From contig JAKSXM010000238.1 in assembly GCA_022575985.1 (NCBI GenBank), positions 11,178,001 through 11,242,000 on the forward strand: 64,000 bases of DNA. The letters run 5' to 3'. Shown here one piece after another: positions 21,801 through 34,605 of the stretch. This DNA is from Anagrus nilaparvatae (Eukaryota; Arthropoda; Insecta; Hymenoptera; Mymaridae). Below the pieces are notes generated by a model that worked only from the letters and a program-made list of their open reading frames with translations, ran no database searches and was not told the origin of the DNA. Within the stretch, counting starts at the first letter, position 1, and each line of letters starts with the position of its first letter. Made by a program: the position numbers and the translations under genes.

Positions 21801-24040
21801 TTTTGGAAGTGTCTCGTGATTCATTTATTATACGATTGACAATTATTGTTTGTATGTGTAGGATTTTCTTCTGTGTGTGTGTATTTACAGGTCAATGTCC
21901 GATCTTAAGTTCATAGTTGATTGTTTTTTAGTTTTATTTTTATCCAATCACATTTAAGTCATTATTTTTTCTTCTTCTGCTGCTAACTTTTTTAATTAAC
22001 AATTAATTTTTTTTTTTTTTTCTGTTAAAGCAAAAATTATTTATTTAATTGACCTAATTTTATAATTTAATAAACCCTTTTTTAATGGGAGACAATTCTG
22101 TATCTGAGAATTGGAAATGGATTTCTATTGAATATTAATACAAAATTATTGATTTAATAGAATCCTAATTTAAAAAAATTTTTAAATATTGGATTTTAAA
22201 AGTCTGAAAGAAATTTCGTAATTTGAAACTGATATATTAGAACTAAATATGCTGCCTTATTTTGATTAATTTACCAAATTTTAGCAGCAATTTCAAATTT
22301 TCACAAATAGGATCACTTTTCGGAAATTGATTTGCTGCCTAAAGAAATGATTTCTATTGGTTTCATGCTATATACTTGAAACTCAAGGAAAACTTTAAAA
22401 GTTTGTAATATTTAAGCTCAGATAGTTGCACTAAAAATAAAACCCTTTTCAGGGATTATTTTGGTGTCTACAGAAAAATATTCCATTGGGTTTCTGTAGG
22501 TCTATTTACCAGGGACCAGGAGAAAAAATGTTAAACCTTCAGATTTCGAAAATTAATATTTCCAGGATTCCCAACGGCAAAAGTTAATACTTGAGCGAAA
22601 ATGTTAAGACCAAAAATAAATCCTTTTTCGGAGATTTCTTCTTAGTGCTAAAGTCATATAAATTTTCAAACAATAACTAAATTCCACAAATACAAAAGAT
22701 ATATTTTTAATCTAAAACTAATAATTTATATTATCTAATTTAAAATTCAAAATACACAAATATCCGTGACCAAGATAATCTGAATTAAATTTTTCTATAA
22801 AACCCCTTTACTGTATTTATGTCATTTACATAAATCATGATAAAAAAGCAAATATTACAACTACACATTTATCTTTTCTAATTAACAATTTTCAATAATA
22901 AAATTATATAAGAAAATGAATACAGTAATAGAAAATTCTTTTAATATAAATGACTGATGAAGTAGAAATCCTTGAATAGCGTGTATTAAATATCTTCTTG
23001 AAAATCATTTTCTTTAATAGATTTCAATTGCATTTTATATTGCATGAGAAGAAAATTCTATGTCAAATTTAACATAATAGTAGTTAGTGTAAGTGTTAAT
23101 AATATTTCTGTATAAAACTTTTCCTATTATAAAAGTATAATAATGAATCATCTGAATAATTACACAAGGTTTTTAGTTTATAGGGAACATATCCGTTATT
23201 CTTGTTGTTTTATATATATATGTAAACTTTCACTTTCATTTTCATTATGAATATTATTATATATAATACACACTTTATTTTCCTGTTTTTCCTTGTCAAC
23301 ATACAATGTAATTTACTTTGGAAAGAAAATCCTGTGCAATTAATTTTCTAAATTATATGATAATTATTTATAATTTTAAGTAAATTTTTTTAAAATCTTT
23401 TATATATATTAAGAAAAAATAAAATATATATAAGCTGATGATAAGCATGATATTATGTGAATAATTTTTTTTCTTGAAATGATTTTTTTCAAATAAAGAT
23501 TTTCCTGCATATGACATAATGGGAATAACGTGTCTACTATTTTCTATGTGCATATAATAATTGTATGTGTGCTTTGTATTCTTGCAAACTTTAAGATATA
23601 TTCATATTATATATGCTCTCTTTTCTCTCGAGAGAGGAAATGTTCTACATATTATTGTTATTTTGTAGTTTAAGAGGTGTATTTTATATTAGACTTTAGG
23701 TGATTTTCATTTTTATGGAATTTTAATGCTTTAAAGCAGAATAATTGGTTAAAAAATATCTAATTCCTGTATTTGAAAAATGGAAGTAAATAAAAATAAC
23801 AAATTTTAATTTAATTAAACGAATTGGTATCTAAAATTAAATCTAATATAAATTTTTTTTTTCTAAAACACAGTTTTATAACTCCTGTTTCATTTTGCAG
23901 ACGGGAATTTAAATAGCAACATCGTGCGTAAAATTGGTAAAATGTCACCTTTTTCACGCAGTCGTTTTATGATAACTTATAAATGCCTGGGAATAACAAA
24001 AATTACAACAATCTTTTCATTCAAAAACTCTTTTCATGCC
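18896..24040. other. gene-free AT-rich stretch, probably intronic
   Basis: No coding exon, tRNA or complete transposon was recognised on either strand. A strong isolated hairpin lies at 21158-21200. The rest is AT-rich sequence with homopolymer runs. Confidence 0.5.
21158..21200. other. perfect 13-bp stem hairpin
   Basis: GGCTAAATAGTGT (21158-21170) pairs exactly with ACACTATTTAGCC (21188-21200) around a 17-nt loop containing GGCTCGTC. It is GC-richer than the surroundings. It may be a structured intronic RNA or the relic of a small inverted-repeat element. Confidence 0.6.
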
Positions 24041-24053
24041 AATAATACAAATT

Positions 24054-24183
24054 TGGGGGCTCGTCCGGGATAGTAATCTGTTGCTTGCAGGATGGATCAG
24101 GGTGTATCAAAAATTGGAACATTTCTTGCATTTAAATGCTTTAACCCCGCCAATAATAAAGATTTGGGGGCTCGATCCGGGAT
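24054..24183 (+). mobile_element. LTR-element leader with two tRNA-Pro-type primer binding sites
   Basis: TGGGGGCTCGTCCGGGAT (24054-24071) is the 18-nt sequence complementary to the 3' end of tRNA-Pro that several retroviruses and LTR elements use as primer binding site. A second version with one inserted base and the same 'gccaataata' lead-in follows at 24165-24183. The bases before each ('aatacaaat', 'aataaagat') are where an LTR 3' end would lie. No gag or pol follows, so this is a solo or duplicated remnant. The LTR limits could not be set. Confidence 0.6.
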
Positions 24184-27100
24184 GGTAATATCTTGAAGAG
24201 TATTGAATTGTAAGGAGTGTTGTAATTTTTGTTAGACCCTGACCATTTCTACAGTATGATAATTCACAAAAATGAATAAAAGATATAATCCCTTCAGATG
24301 AAAACTTTATTGGTGTTCCGGAGGTTCACTTATCCCTTTAGCCTATATTTCAGTTTTAAGTATACAGGCATTTTTAAATTTTGTATTAACAATTATTCCT
24401 TATAAACAATTTAAAATAAGAATCAATTAAATTTTGTTTGATATCTAAGAAATTTTAAGCCACCAATTTTAATATTATTAGGTTCTGGCCCCCTCAGAAA
24501 TGGTTTGGCCCCTCCCAATTAAGAAAAACTTAAAATTAACAAAAAGTCAAAATAAACCAAGGCCTCATATATACGTGTGAATTTGGTGAATTGCAAATTT
24601 TACAATGGTATATTATTATTACTTATTATACAGATAGTAATTATTTAAATGTATATAAGTATAATTTCTTTTATTTTTTTTTTAATTTTATTTTGTAACT
24701 TCATAAATATATGTAAATGACATTATTATGTTCATGAAAATCATAATTATTTTTTTTTTTTTTTTACAAATTGAATTTTTTTTTTATGGAAAAAAATAAA
24801 ATAAAAAGAGATTTTTATTTATTTTAAACAATTCTTCTGTTTTATTATATTTAAATTTGTATTATTCACAAATTACAATATGTTAATTTTAATAAAAGGA
24901 ATTTATTTGACACCTAAATATAGTAATTTTTTGTTTTTTGTATTACTCATATAAAAAATACAAATTTTTATAAGGATATACCGTATAATTTATGCGAAAA
25001 AATAATAGCATGAAATTATGTTTTGTAAATTTTAAGTGAGCTTGACGAAATAATAATAATTTAAAATTGCAAAGTTTGTTAATATTATAAATAAATTTTG
25101 AATTACTAGCATGACCACTGTTATTGTTTAACTGATATTTTTATCAGAACTACTAATTTTAAGGCAAAGCACTTAAAATGCACAATAGACATATATAATA
25201 TTATTTTACCAAGTCCAAAGTTAATTAATTATTTTATAATTAAGACTAAAATAGAAAAACTTGATAAAATCGACGTTTTTAATAAAATATAATGTGTTGA
25301 TCAATTATTCTAATAGATTTTAGTTTTCTCGCAAGAGAAATGGCTTTTGAATATTATATAAGTAAATTCCATGGTTTTTAAATATTAATTATAATTTCTT
25401 TTTATGTTTATCTTGTAAACTTTATTTTTATACAATATACTTTTTGGATTAATTAATTTTTTAGAGTACATTCTTTCTTTTGGCGAATGAATTACGGCGT
25501 CCGATAGGACGCGCGACTAAGTTAAGTAACTTAGAAGCACTAATATACAGGAAATTGAAGTTTCTTACATATACGAACTTTTTGGTTTAAGTATGGTAAA
25601 TAAAATAAGTTACATTATACTTATATCGCTTGATAAATTCGAATTTATTTTTTGGAAAATATAAGGCATTATTTTTAACAACTATTTATGTTTTTGGATA
25701 CGATTATTAATACAAGCTCACGATAGGAGACATTGTTTTATTTTTTTCGATTTTTTTGTTATTCAATCAAAATAATTCGCATTATAGATTATTACACAAT
25801 ATACAAAAATACAAAAATATTCTATAGAATATTCTAAAACTGCTATAAATAGTAGTATGAAAAAAAGCGCTTCTTTATTCATAGCCACAACTTTTTAATA
25901 AAAACATCAATAAGCAAAATCTTTAGATTTATTAATAAATAGATATTCTCTCTCTCTAAAAAAAAATACTGCCAGTCGCAATTTTTTTTCCGATAATCGT
26001 CCATAATTATAACGCTGATAACAAAGGAATATTTTAATTTAAAAAAAAAAATAGTGTATAGAAATCAGAAGAAACATCAAAAACAAAAAAAAAATTAATT
26101 ATCTTTAATTTAAAAAACTTAAAAGCCAAAGAAAATTATAATATCAAAATGATAATTAAATTTTTTTTTAAGAGTCCGTTACAATTAATAAAATCTATAA
26201 TTTTTTTCTTCGCATTACAGTTGGATAACCCTACAAAAAAAAAATTGCACACTATGATAATAATAAAAGCTTTTAATAAAAAATTTTTTTAATTTATTTA
26301 ATAACACATATATCTTTCAACACATTAAACTACTGAAATATTCATTCAGAAAACATAATATATAATATAAATTTTAATTAACGTATAAAAACTTTCAATA
26401 TTATAATATAAATTTAATTTTGAAAAGTTATAATAAAATCCATTAAACATATATATATATTGAATTGATTAATTAAATTCGACGAGGAAATTTAAACTTT
26501 ATTGAGCATGACACTTTCAATTACATATATTATTATAAAACCACACATACATGCGATGAATTACTATTATTATTATATTGGTTAGAATGAAATATCACTT
26601 AATGCTTCTTTAAAAAATTTTTTGACATTTTGTCGTAGCAAGATCTATTAATTAAGTTTTATATATTTTTATAACGGTTTTTTTAAGGTATAATATTTAA
26701 TATATTAACCTGCATACTTGAAAATAGATCGGGCGAGAAGAATTACACTTCCTATCTTGATTTAATATTTTTCCTGTTTAGTTATTTGTATCTAATAAGA
26801 AATAATTAGAATGTTATTTTATAAAATAATGTTACGTGGTATCACGTTCCACAAAAACACGATTTTTCATTATTCTATATGTGTGTACTTATATACTAAG
26901 ATTCTTTTTTATCTTTATTAACGATTAATTATTTGTACATATTAGGCTGGCTTTTATTTTTAAGTCGAACTGAATTATCATGAGGAATTAGTGCCTATTT
27001 CAAAGTTCAGTGTTCAATTTCTACCAAATATTTATTATTTTTCAAGATTTTTCCATTTCGGTATTGAGGTGAAAAATTCTGTACATTTTATTTTTCCTGT

Positions 27101-28346
27101 TTGTAATTAAAATATAAGGGGGTTTCAAAATTAGCTTAATACCTGGCTTCCTGTTGCATTGATAACATTATTCAAAAAGTTTCTTACTTTAGGACCTAAT
27201 TTTTATAAAATAGATCTATTTACATTACCTGATGTTTTTTTAAAATGATGACCAGACTAATGTGTAAAAACATAACAAATTTATCACCTTTTTAAAAATA
27301 GTTATTACATAAAAATAATTACAAGACACTCAAAACTATAAATTTAGTACTCTAGATAAAATTTATGAAAAATTTGAATTGCAAAAAAATTACTGTAAAA
27401 GTTAATCTTTTAGAAATAAGAATTTGGACCAAATTCAGCTTCTTGGAAAATCTTTATACTTTGGAAAATCTGACTTCGAACCAATTTCATATTTGATTTG
27501 GAAGCTTATATATAATGATATGTAAACTATTTATAAAAATATTTTTATTTACCAAAATTCAAAATATATAGGATACAGATTTTTGAATCGCAAAGTGACT
27601 CCTTCGAAACGAATTCAAGCTATTCAAGCCCATCTGACCTCACCCTTATTAAAATACACCTTTTACTATTAAAGACCTTCAAGAAAATTTATAAAAAATG
27701 CGTCCAGACTAATATAAAACCTGCATATAATTTACTTTATTACTGCAATGCGTAATTAGAGATTCATGATAGAAATTTTATACAAGGCTGGTACTTATAA
27801 AAAACTGTAATAGGTAATTATACCTATTTTTATTTTTTTTTACTTTATAATATTTCAATTGTTTTGATTTATAAATATGAAAGTTTAATGTACTATTGTT
27901 GAATTATGTAAAATTTAATTCATATCTAAAAAATTTCAAAATTAAAATGGACAATACATAATATTAAAGATAATATTTATTGTATCAATAAATAATAAGC
28001 CAGTTTTTTTTTGCTTATCATTATTTTATATTAAACGTAATTTAAATTTGTTTTACATAATATTAATTTACTTTTCGTGTTAATTTGATAAAACAACATA
28101 TTTTGATGTAATTTACCTTTGTTGTTTATATTTATGCTAAATAAAAAAAAGATTAATTATATTCTCACGAATATTTATGTTTATTAAATTAAAATTATAT
28201 ATAGGTATAATTTATTTTAAATTTTTATCTTTTGTAAGATAGCTGTTGTATATGAGTAGAAATTTAATTGGTTTTTAGAGGTGCTTTAAAAAGTTAAATC
28301 TAGACCTGGTTTTTTATGAAATTTTTGTAATAAAGTCAGTTATCTG
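24184..28346. other. gene-free AT-rich stretch, probably intronic
   Basis: No exon or complete element was recognised. Two adjacent perfect hairpins at 25497-25534 stand out from the background. Long poly-T runs occur near 24750-24790. Confidence 0.5.
25497..25534. other. two adjacent perfect hairpins
   Basis: GCGTCC-GATA-GGACGC (25497-25512) is followed four bases later by CTAAGTTA-AG-TAACTTAG (25517-25534). Both stems are perfect, and the first is GC-rich in a very AT-rich neighbourhood. Confidence 0.6.
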
Positions 28347-28547
28347 AAGGGGCTTACTAAGTTTTTAGGGACTGTTAAAAAAATTTAACTTTATTAGCTG
28401 TCACCAGAAATCTAGCAAAATAGTTATGAGGAACAATTTTCTGGAGCAGGATTTTGCTAAATTTTTAATGTTAGTTACTGAAGTTCAATTATTTTAACAC
28501 TAAAACCCCAAAACATCTAGTTAAAATATGCCCCATGAAATAGCTTC
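28347..28547. repeat. decayed relative of the 4657 MITE
   Basis: It shares the ordered blocks 'aggggc', 'tttctagggactgt' (here 'tttttagggactgt'), 'agaa(t)tctagcaaaa', 'ctggagca', 'atctagttaaaat(a)' and 'gccccatgaaa' with the element in intron 2 of homologue C. TTAA lies at its right end (28548-28551). Confidence 0.65.
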
Positions 28548-31267
28548 TTAACAAATTAAGTATTTTAACTATGATAACTATGGAAATATTTAAATTAGAT
28601 AACTGGGTACCTGCTTAAATTTAGTAAATTTATTAATAGTATATATTCAACCCATGGTCAGAAAATTTAAGATTTGGGACATTTTTTCAATAGCTGTCAA
28701 ATATTTAAATTGAAAGCAGATTACCATTTTGGTAACTATATACTCTAAAAAGAGCCTTTCATTTAAAATAAATTAATTTTTTTAAACTAATCAAAACATT
28801 TCAAATTCCTACCCATGTTAAATTAAATTTTGACATTCCACTAAATTAATCTAAACATTATTAAAAAAAATATTTTTTTTCCCTATACATCACACTATTA
28901 AAGTCAAAAATATATGATTTAGCATATTATAATATGTACAAAAAAAGTTGAATGGAATTTCAAATATAATAATAATGATATAAAGAAACTTTTTTTTGAT
29001 ATTATAGAAAATGTGTCAACATAACTCAAGTTTTGAACACCTCGTATAAAAAATAATTTATGGCATTTATAATGTGCTGTAAAATAAATAATTTTTTTTA
29101 TATGTATAGGAAGTTTGATGATACTAGTTTTTAAAGTAAAAATTACTAACTGTTATTTTTTTTTTTTTAGTATGGAATGTGTAATATATAATTTAAAAAA
29201 GTTTTGAAAGTTGGAAAGTTGGTTTTTTAGTATGGAATGTGTAATATATAATTTAAAAAAGTTTTGAAAGTTGATTTAATTTTTTTTTTAATTTTTATTA
29301 ATAAAAGAATTTTATTCATTCAGTAACAGGTTGTTTTAAGAAATCAGTATAGTTTATTCAAAATAATTCTGGGAATGTTAAAAAAAAATTTATTTTCGGG
29401 TGTATATGTGAATTGTTTACAAATAGAGGCCATGAAACAAAAAAAAAAGTGAATCACCAGCCATAAAATTTTTATTAATCGTAATTTCAATCATAAAAAA
29501 ATTTAAAAAAACTTAATAAAAACTCAAAAATTTAATTAAAATATAAAAAATTTTTGTATATCTTAGCCATTTAATGAATAAACAAGAACCACAATAAGAG
29601 ATGAAAGTCCTTGAAATTTATAGTATATAAAACTCATTAGATTAAAGATAAAATTCAAGAACAATAGAAATTTTCTATATAAAATAAGCGCCACTTTAAT
29701 AACCTGCATTGATATAAACACACAAAAAAAAACAATGCTTTTGATTTTTAGTACCAAAAAAATTTTAATATTTTTTTTTTTAATGTATTTTTGAAGGAAA
29801 ACTCAGTGAAAAATTTATTAAAATATACAATTGAATAAAAGAAAGATATATTCCTTTAGGCTTCCGTGCATCTATAATACCCACTCATCTTATGTATCTT
29901 TTAACTCTTTTTTACTGTTGTTTTCTTAGACCTTTTAAGATTTTCTTATATAGCCTTTAGCGACAAAACATATTTATGTGTATATGGGCGAATTCAAATA
30001 AAATTTTTATGTAGAAAATTTTTTTTTTAAGGATTTTTATTTTAGTTTAATTTTGTTGGTGGTTTTGGGGTTTTGGTAAAATGTTTTAAGCCTAAAAATT
30101 GATTATTCGTTGCTATTTGTTTTTTACCTTAAAGTTATTTCACATTTTATTTTGGATTTGTAAATTTTAAGGGTTTGCCTACTAAGGAGAAATTATTTTT
30201 AAGTTACTAACATATAATTCAACAGTTCAGCAAGGAAAATTCTGCTAGTAAGGGACAAAGAATTTATACAGCGGAAATTCGAAAACTGCTATTTTCGGCT
30301 AGGATCTGGTCCAGATTTTCTGAAACTTAATATCTACTCGAGAACCTACCGAAAAGTATCAGAAAATAAAAAAAAATCAAAATCCTAACTTATGAATATT
30401 TGCAAGAAAGTTCCAAAATAATAAATAAATTCCAAATTTGACCCTAAAAAATAAAAATTCTCTTCCTTAACCTAACTCAGACCTGCCCATATGTACAATA
30501 AATAAATATTATATTTTAATACACATAGAATTGATATGCTATACGTTCAAAGAAAAAAAAACAACGATTTACCTATAATAATCAACTTGAAATTACTAGT
30601 TCCCCTTAAGGTTTTTCATTATATAGCCAGTACTCCTTTAACCTTCGTGCATATCCACACTCAAAAACAAAACAAAAAAAGTGATAGAAGGATGTATATT
30701 AAATTGCAAGGGAATAAAAGAAACACAACTATAAATTATACTGCCAAGTTGTAAAGGGTTAATTTTTTTGATATACAAACGTTTTTTTTTAAGTACAACG
30801 CCCTAATATTACCGGAAGTAACTTATGCAGTTAGGGTCGAAGATGACTAGTTTTAATAGTCATTAAATATTAAAGAAAGTACTTTATGCAGTCTGATGCA
30901 TGTTATGCTTTTAAAAAGAGAGTTTATTATTTAATGATCGCAAATGAAGATTAGCTCTTTTTTTAAGTACTTCTTGAGTTCATATTTTAATTATATGCAA
31001 AAATTTTATTTATGTACGAGTCAGAAAGTTTTTGATCTTTTGATTTAATTAAGATTTATTCACGAATTAAATATTCATATTGCAGCATCAAATTTATCAA
31101 TTAAGTTTACGTAAAATGCATAATTGATAATAAATTAATAAAAGTAATTTAACAGTAAAAATTTGATAAATAATCAAATATAATTATTTGTTGCAAAATT
31201 ATAAGAAAAATATCTTAATTATGCAATAATTGAATTGCATAAAATGTTAATAATTATTTAAACAAAC
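28548..31267. other. gene-free AT-rich stretch, probably intronic
   Basis: Apart from a 60-bp tandem duplication at 29163-29273 nothing was recognised on either strand. Confidence 0.45.
29163..29273 (+). repeat. 60-bp tandem duplication
   Basis: The block from 'ttttttag' through 'tatggaatgtgtaatatata' to 'gttttgaaagttg' occurs twice with an offset of exactly 60 bp and no mismatch over about 50 bp. This indicates a recent duplication, or an assembly artefact. Confidence 0.85.
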
Positions 31268-31649
31268 CTTTTTACGATAAGTACTTGGCAAACATGCCCA
31301 TTCTGCATAGCTCATTTGTACCATTTTTAAAAATTGAATTTGTAACTATTTCAAACACTTTTCATAATAATTCAGCACTTCACTGTAAATTTTTTAATAT
31401 TTAATTTTCACACAATATATTACATATTATTATAAAAATCTATATAAATTATGTAATATATAAATCAAAACACTCACTCACAAACAAATATTTCTTTGAC
31501 TCGTGTGAAATTAAATACGTAATACACGTGCCATTTTATCTAATAGAAAAAAAGTAGTGACACAACAAATAAAATAGTAAGTGATAGTAAAATAAAAACT
31601 TGTATTTTTGTACATGAAAATAAAAAAAAATCGAAGTTTAAGGCTTACC
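31268..31649 (-). CDS. candidate first exons of a long-intron gene (5' UTR exon plus first coding exon)
   Basis: On the minus strand an exon of unknown start ends at 31649 with donor CCG|GTAAGC. After an intron with a good acceptor (atttacag), a second exon runs 31382-31268. It has an ATG at 31324 in the context AAAATGG and ends at AAAAAG|GTTTGT in phase 0. It encodes 19 residues, MVQMSYAEWACLPSTYRKK. Composition is clearly non-random: Trp, Cys, Pro and few homopolymers, unlike spurious AT-rich frames. A ratchet-like splice site lies 13 kb downstream on the same strand (18146). The next exon was not found in the window, so the product is unknown. The 5' limit of the UTR exon is not set. Confidence 0.5.
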
Positions 31650-34519
31650 GGTTAGAGTACGACTGATGTAGTAAAAATGAATGTAAAAAAAAGTTTATGT
31701 ATAAAAGAAGCAAAAGGCAATACAAAATGCTCCCACCTTATGGGCCTCATAAGGAATATTTTTTTATACTGTAAGAGAGTACATGTAAGTAATGTAAACA
31801 TTACATAGACGATTAAAAGTTATATTATTGGACCAACCAACGCGTTATATTTTGTTTTAATAAATTAACAATTTTTTTTTTTTTCAAAAGATAAACTTTT
31901 AAGTTATTTGCATTTTTTTTTAAATACTTTTTTTATTTAGTGCATTTGATGTACTACTATTATAAATTTAAACCACAATGTTGTGGGTTTTTGTATTTTA
32001 TTTATTTCTTTTTTGTGGTTTTTTTGGTTTACTTTGTAATTTAATGGCTATTTTGCTGAATTATTTTTAATAAAATGAAATTTTATTATAAATTTACCGA
32101 CTTTTTTCATTTTTAATTTTGTGGCTTTGTTTAATTGGAGTTATTAAATATTTTATATGAATCTATCGATTATAATTCTGATCGTTAATCCTAGCCCTAC
32201 CAAAATTAGAACAAATATATGAATTCTGAATTGGAAACATGTAAAAAAATATTGCTGTTTTTAAGAACCAAAAAAGAAAAAAGAAAATTATTTTTTTCCA
32301 GAACCCATTTTTGCAATAAACTGCTGTTTATTAAATTTTATAGGCCCAATATATGGTGAAATTAAACTTCCAAATTATTTGTTAAACGTTTCGTATTCTC
32401 CTATTGCACACCTCATTAGTATAATATTAAATTTATCAGATAATGCTGATGAAGAATATCGTAGGAAGACACAAAACTTTAAAATTATCAGTTCATCTGT
32501 ATTTTCCATACTCAAATCCCCTGAAACCTAATTTAATATTTTGCAGCAATTCTGATGAATTTACCCATATACACACTTACACCATAAATACATGTTTAAT
32601 TGAGTATTGGTTGTTATCGTAATTAAATAAAATTGAATAAAATTGCTAACTATTCATAAATAATTAATTAATTTTTTTATTATGCATCAAAAAATAATTT
32701 TTTTTCAAAATTTATCACCAATATATTTTTATTTAACATTTAATAATAACAGTAAAAATTAATAAATTTATAAAATTTTTATTTAAAAAACATAAATTCA
32801 AGACTTTAGATAACTGGATTTTCTACTTTTAAACTGCATTTACTATATTTTAACTCTTAAATTTTAGAGTTATCAGCTATTCTGTTTACTTTAAATCCAA
32901 TGTGGTTTTCTATACTATACTACCACAAACAAAACTAAGTCACATCTATAAAAAGAGCTATGATCATTACTTTTAATTACTATTTGAAATTATCTAATTT
33001 TGGTATTTTATTTTTCTTTAGTTTTAGTTTTTACGTATAAAAACTTTGTTTCTAAGTATTATTTAATACTTTTTGAAGATTTTTATATTTTAATTATTTA
33101 TCCTTGCATTTAATTACATCTTATACTATTTTTACTTTTTTTGCAAGGTTAAAGCTCATCATATAATACTAAAATGCAGAATCTGCAATAAAATCAATTT
33201 ATTTTCTGATATTGGAAAATTCTCGAAAAAAATGAGTGTCCATATTAACAGTAATAAATTATTCAAACCTAAAAAACAAGTACTTTAGAAAATGAAGGAA
33301 AAAAAAAGTTATTTTAATTACATTATCAACTGTGTAGTTTGTAAAATTCAAGTGTACATAATGTAATTCCTTTTAGAAAAAGAAAAAAAATAAAGTTCAA
33401 CCATATAATCCAAGTGTAAATTTCACGGTAATTCGTCTCATTCAAGTATAAAATACAGTCTCTCTGTCTCTGGAAGGTTTCTATGTGGTCAAAATGGCTA
33501 TAAATTTTCTAAATGTCGCATACAGTCAAGCTAATACAAGAGAGGAGGATTATAAAACAACAAAATTTTCAAGTTAATACATGTGTTGTTGTTGTAATGT
33601 ACGTTTTGTTGAATTTATAAAGGTTTATATTAAAATTTTTATTAAAAATATTTATTAATATTATCTTTCTAAAATTTAATAATCGTGAGAAATTTATCAT
33701 TTTTATAGTACATATAAAAAACCCGCATATGTATAACAATATTTCCTTTATTATGTTCTATGTTTATGAAAATTGATACTTTGCTTGTATCGAATAGGCA
33801 ATGTTTTTTTGTACATAATTATTGCATGTATTATTTAACCTACTCTAAAATTTACATTGTAGTAAGTACAATTCCTGAAATTATTTAAGTTAACACTTTA
33901 TATTAAATTTGTAATTATATTTTAGCAAATTTTATTTAAAAACTATAAAAAGGTTTGCTGAAACTTTAATGTAATTATATTGGAATGTTAATGTCTATAG
34001 ATATCTATCGATATATGGATCAAAGAGATCAACGAAAACTTTTCGAAATATGGAAATTCATGAGGAATAGCAACAGAACAAAATACAATTTATAGCCATA
34101 ATCATTGCTATACAGAAGTCAGGCATATGTGGAATCAAAACAATCCAGAGCAACGGTAGCACAGCAGTGGATGATGAAGTAGTCCAAAGTTAATATTTGT
34201 AAATTCAATCACTTATGTATCAAAAGTCAAGGTATAATTTGTTTAAAAATATTTTTACATGTAATAATATTTTTTTAGTAATTAGAAATAAATCAATCAC
34301 AAGATCTTATATATACTTTTAGAAACTCATTTCGTTTGCGAGAAAATTTGTAGAAAAAAAAATATTTAATTTAAAGAAAGGTATAATAATTAGAAATCGA
34401 TATAGCCGAAATAATGTTTTATAATGCTTTGGATTAAAATAAGTATAGTAAATCAATAAATGGTCAAAAATCATTATAATTACTAATAATCGAGCTAATA
34501 ATGATATATTAGTTTTTAC
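31650..34519. other. gene-free stretch upstream of the minus-strand candidate gene
   Basis: The part just above 31650 should hold the promoter of the candidate gene; no clear TATA was picked. A TATA-like 'gtataaaatacagtc' at about 33446 precedes a 27-codon frame at 33494 (MAINFLNVAYSQANTREEDY...), too weak to call a gene. Confidence 0.4.
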
Positions 34520-34605
34520 TAGGGGTGTGTGGTTACCCGACCCGAAGCTCCAGGTGATCTTGGATTTGTTTGGGTTGGGTTGGGTCGATTTAAACACTAA
34601 ATTTG
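34520..34605 (+). repeat. hAT-type terminal fragment
   Basis: It starts TAGGGGTGTGTGGTTACCCG, followed by 'acccgaagctcc' and a 'ttgggttgggttgggtcg' tract, matching the left end of the complete element at 38164. The other end is not found nearby, so it is truncated. Confidence 0.7.

Noticed and set aside
33494..33577. 27-codon frame after a TATA-like box (MAINFLNVAYSQANTREEDY...)
   Set aside because: It could be a small peptide gene, but length and context are not enough to exclude chance.
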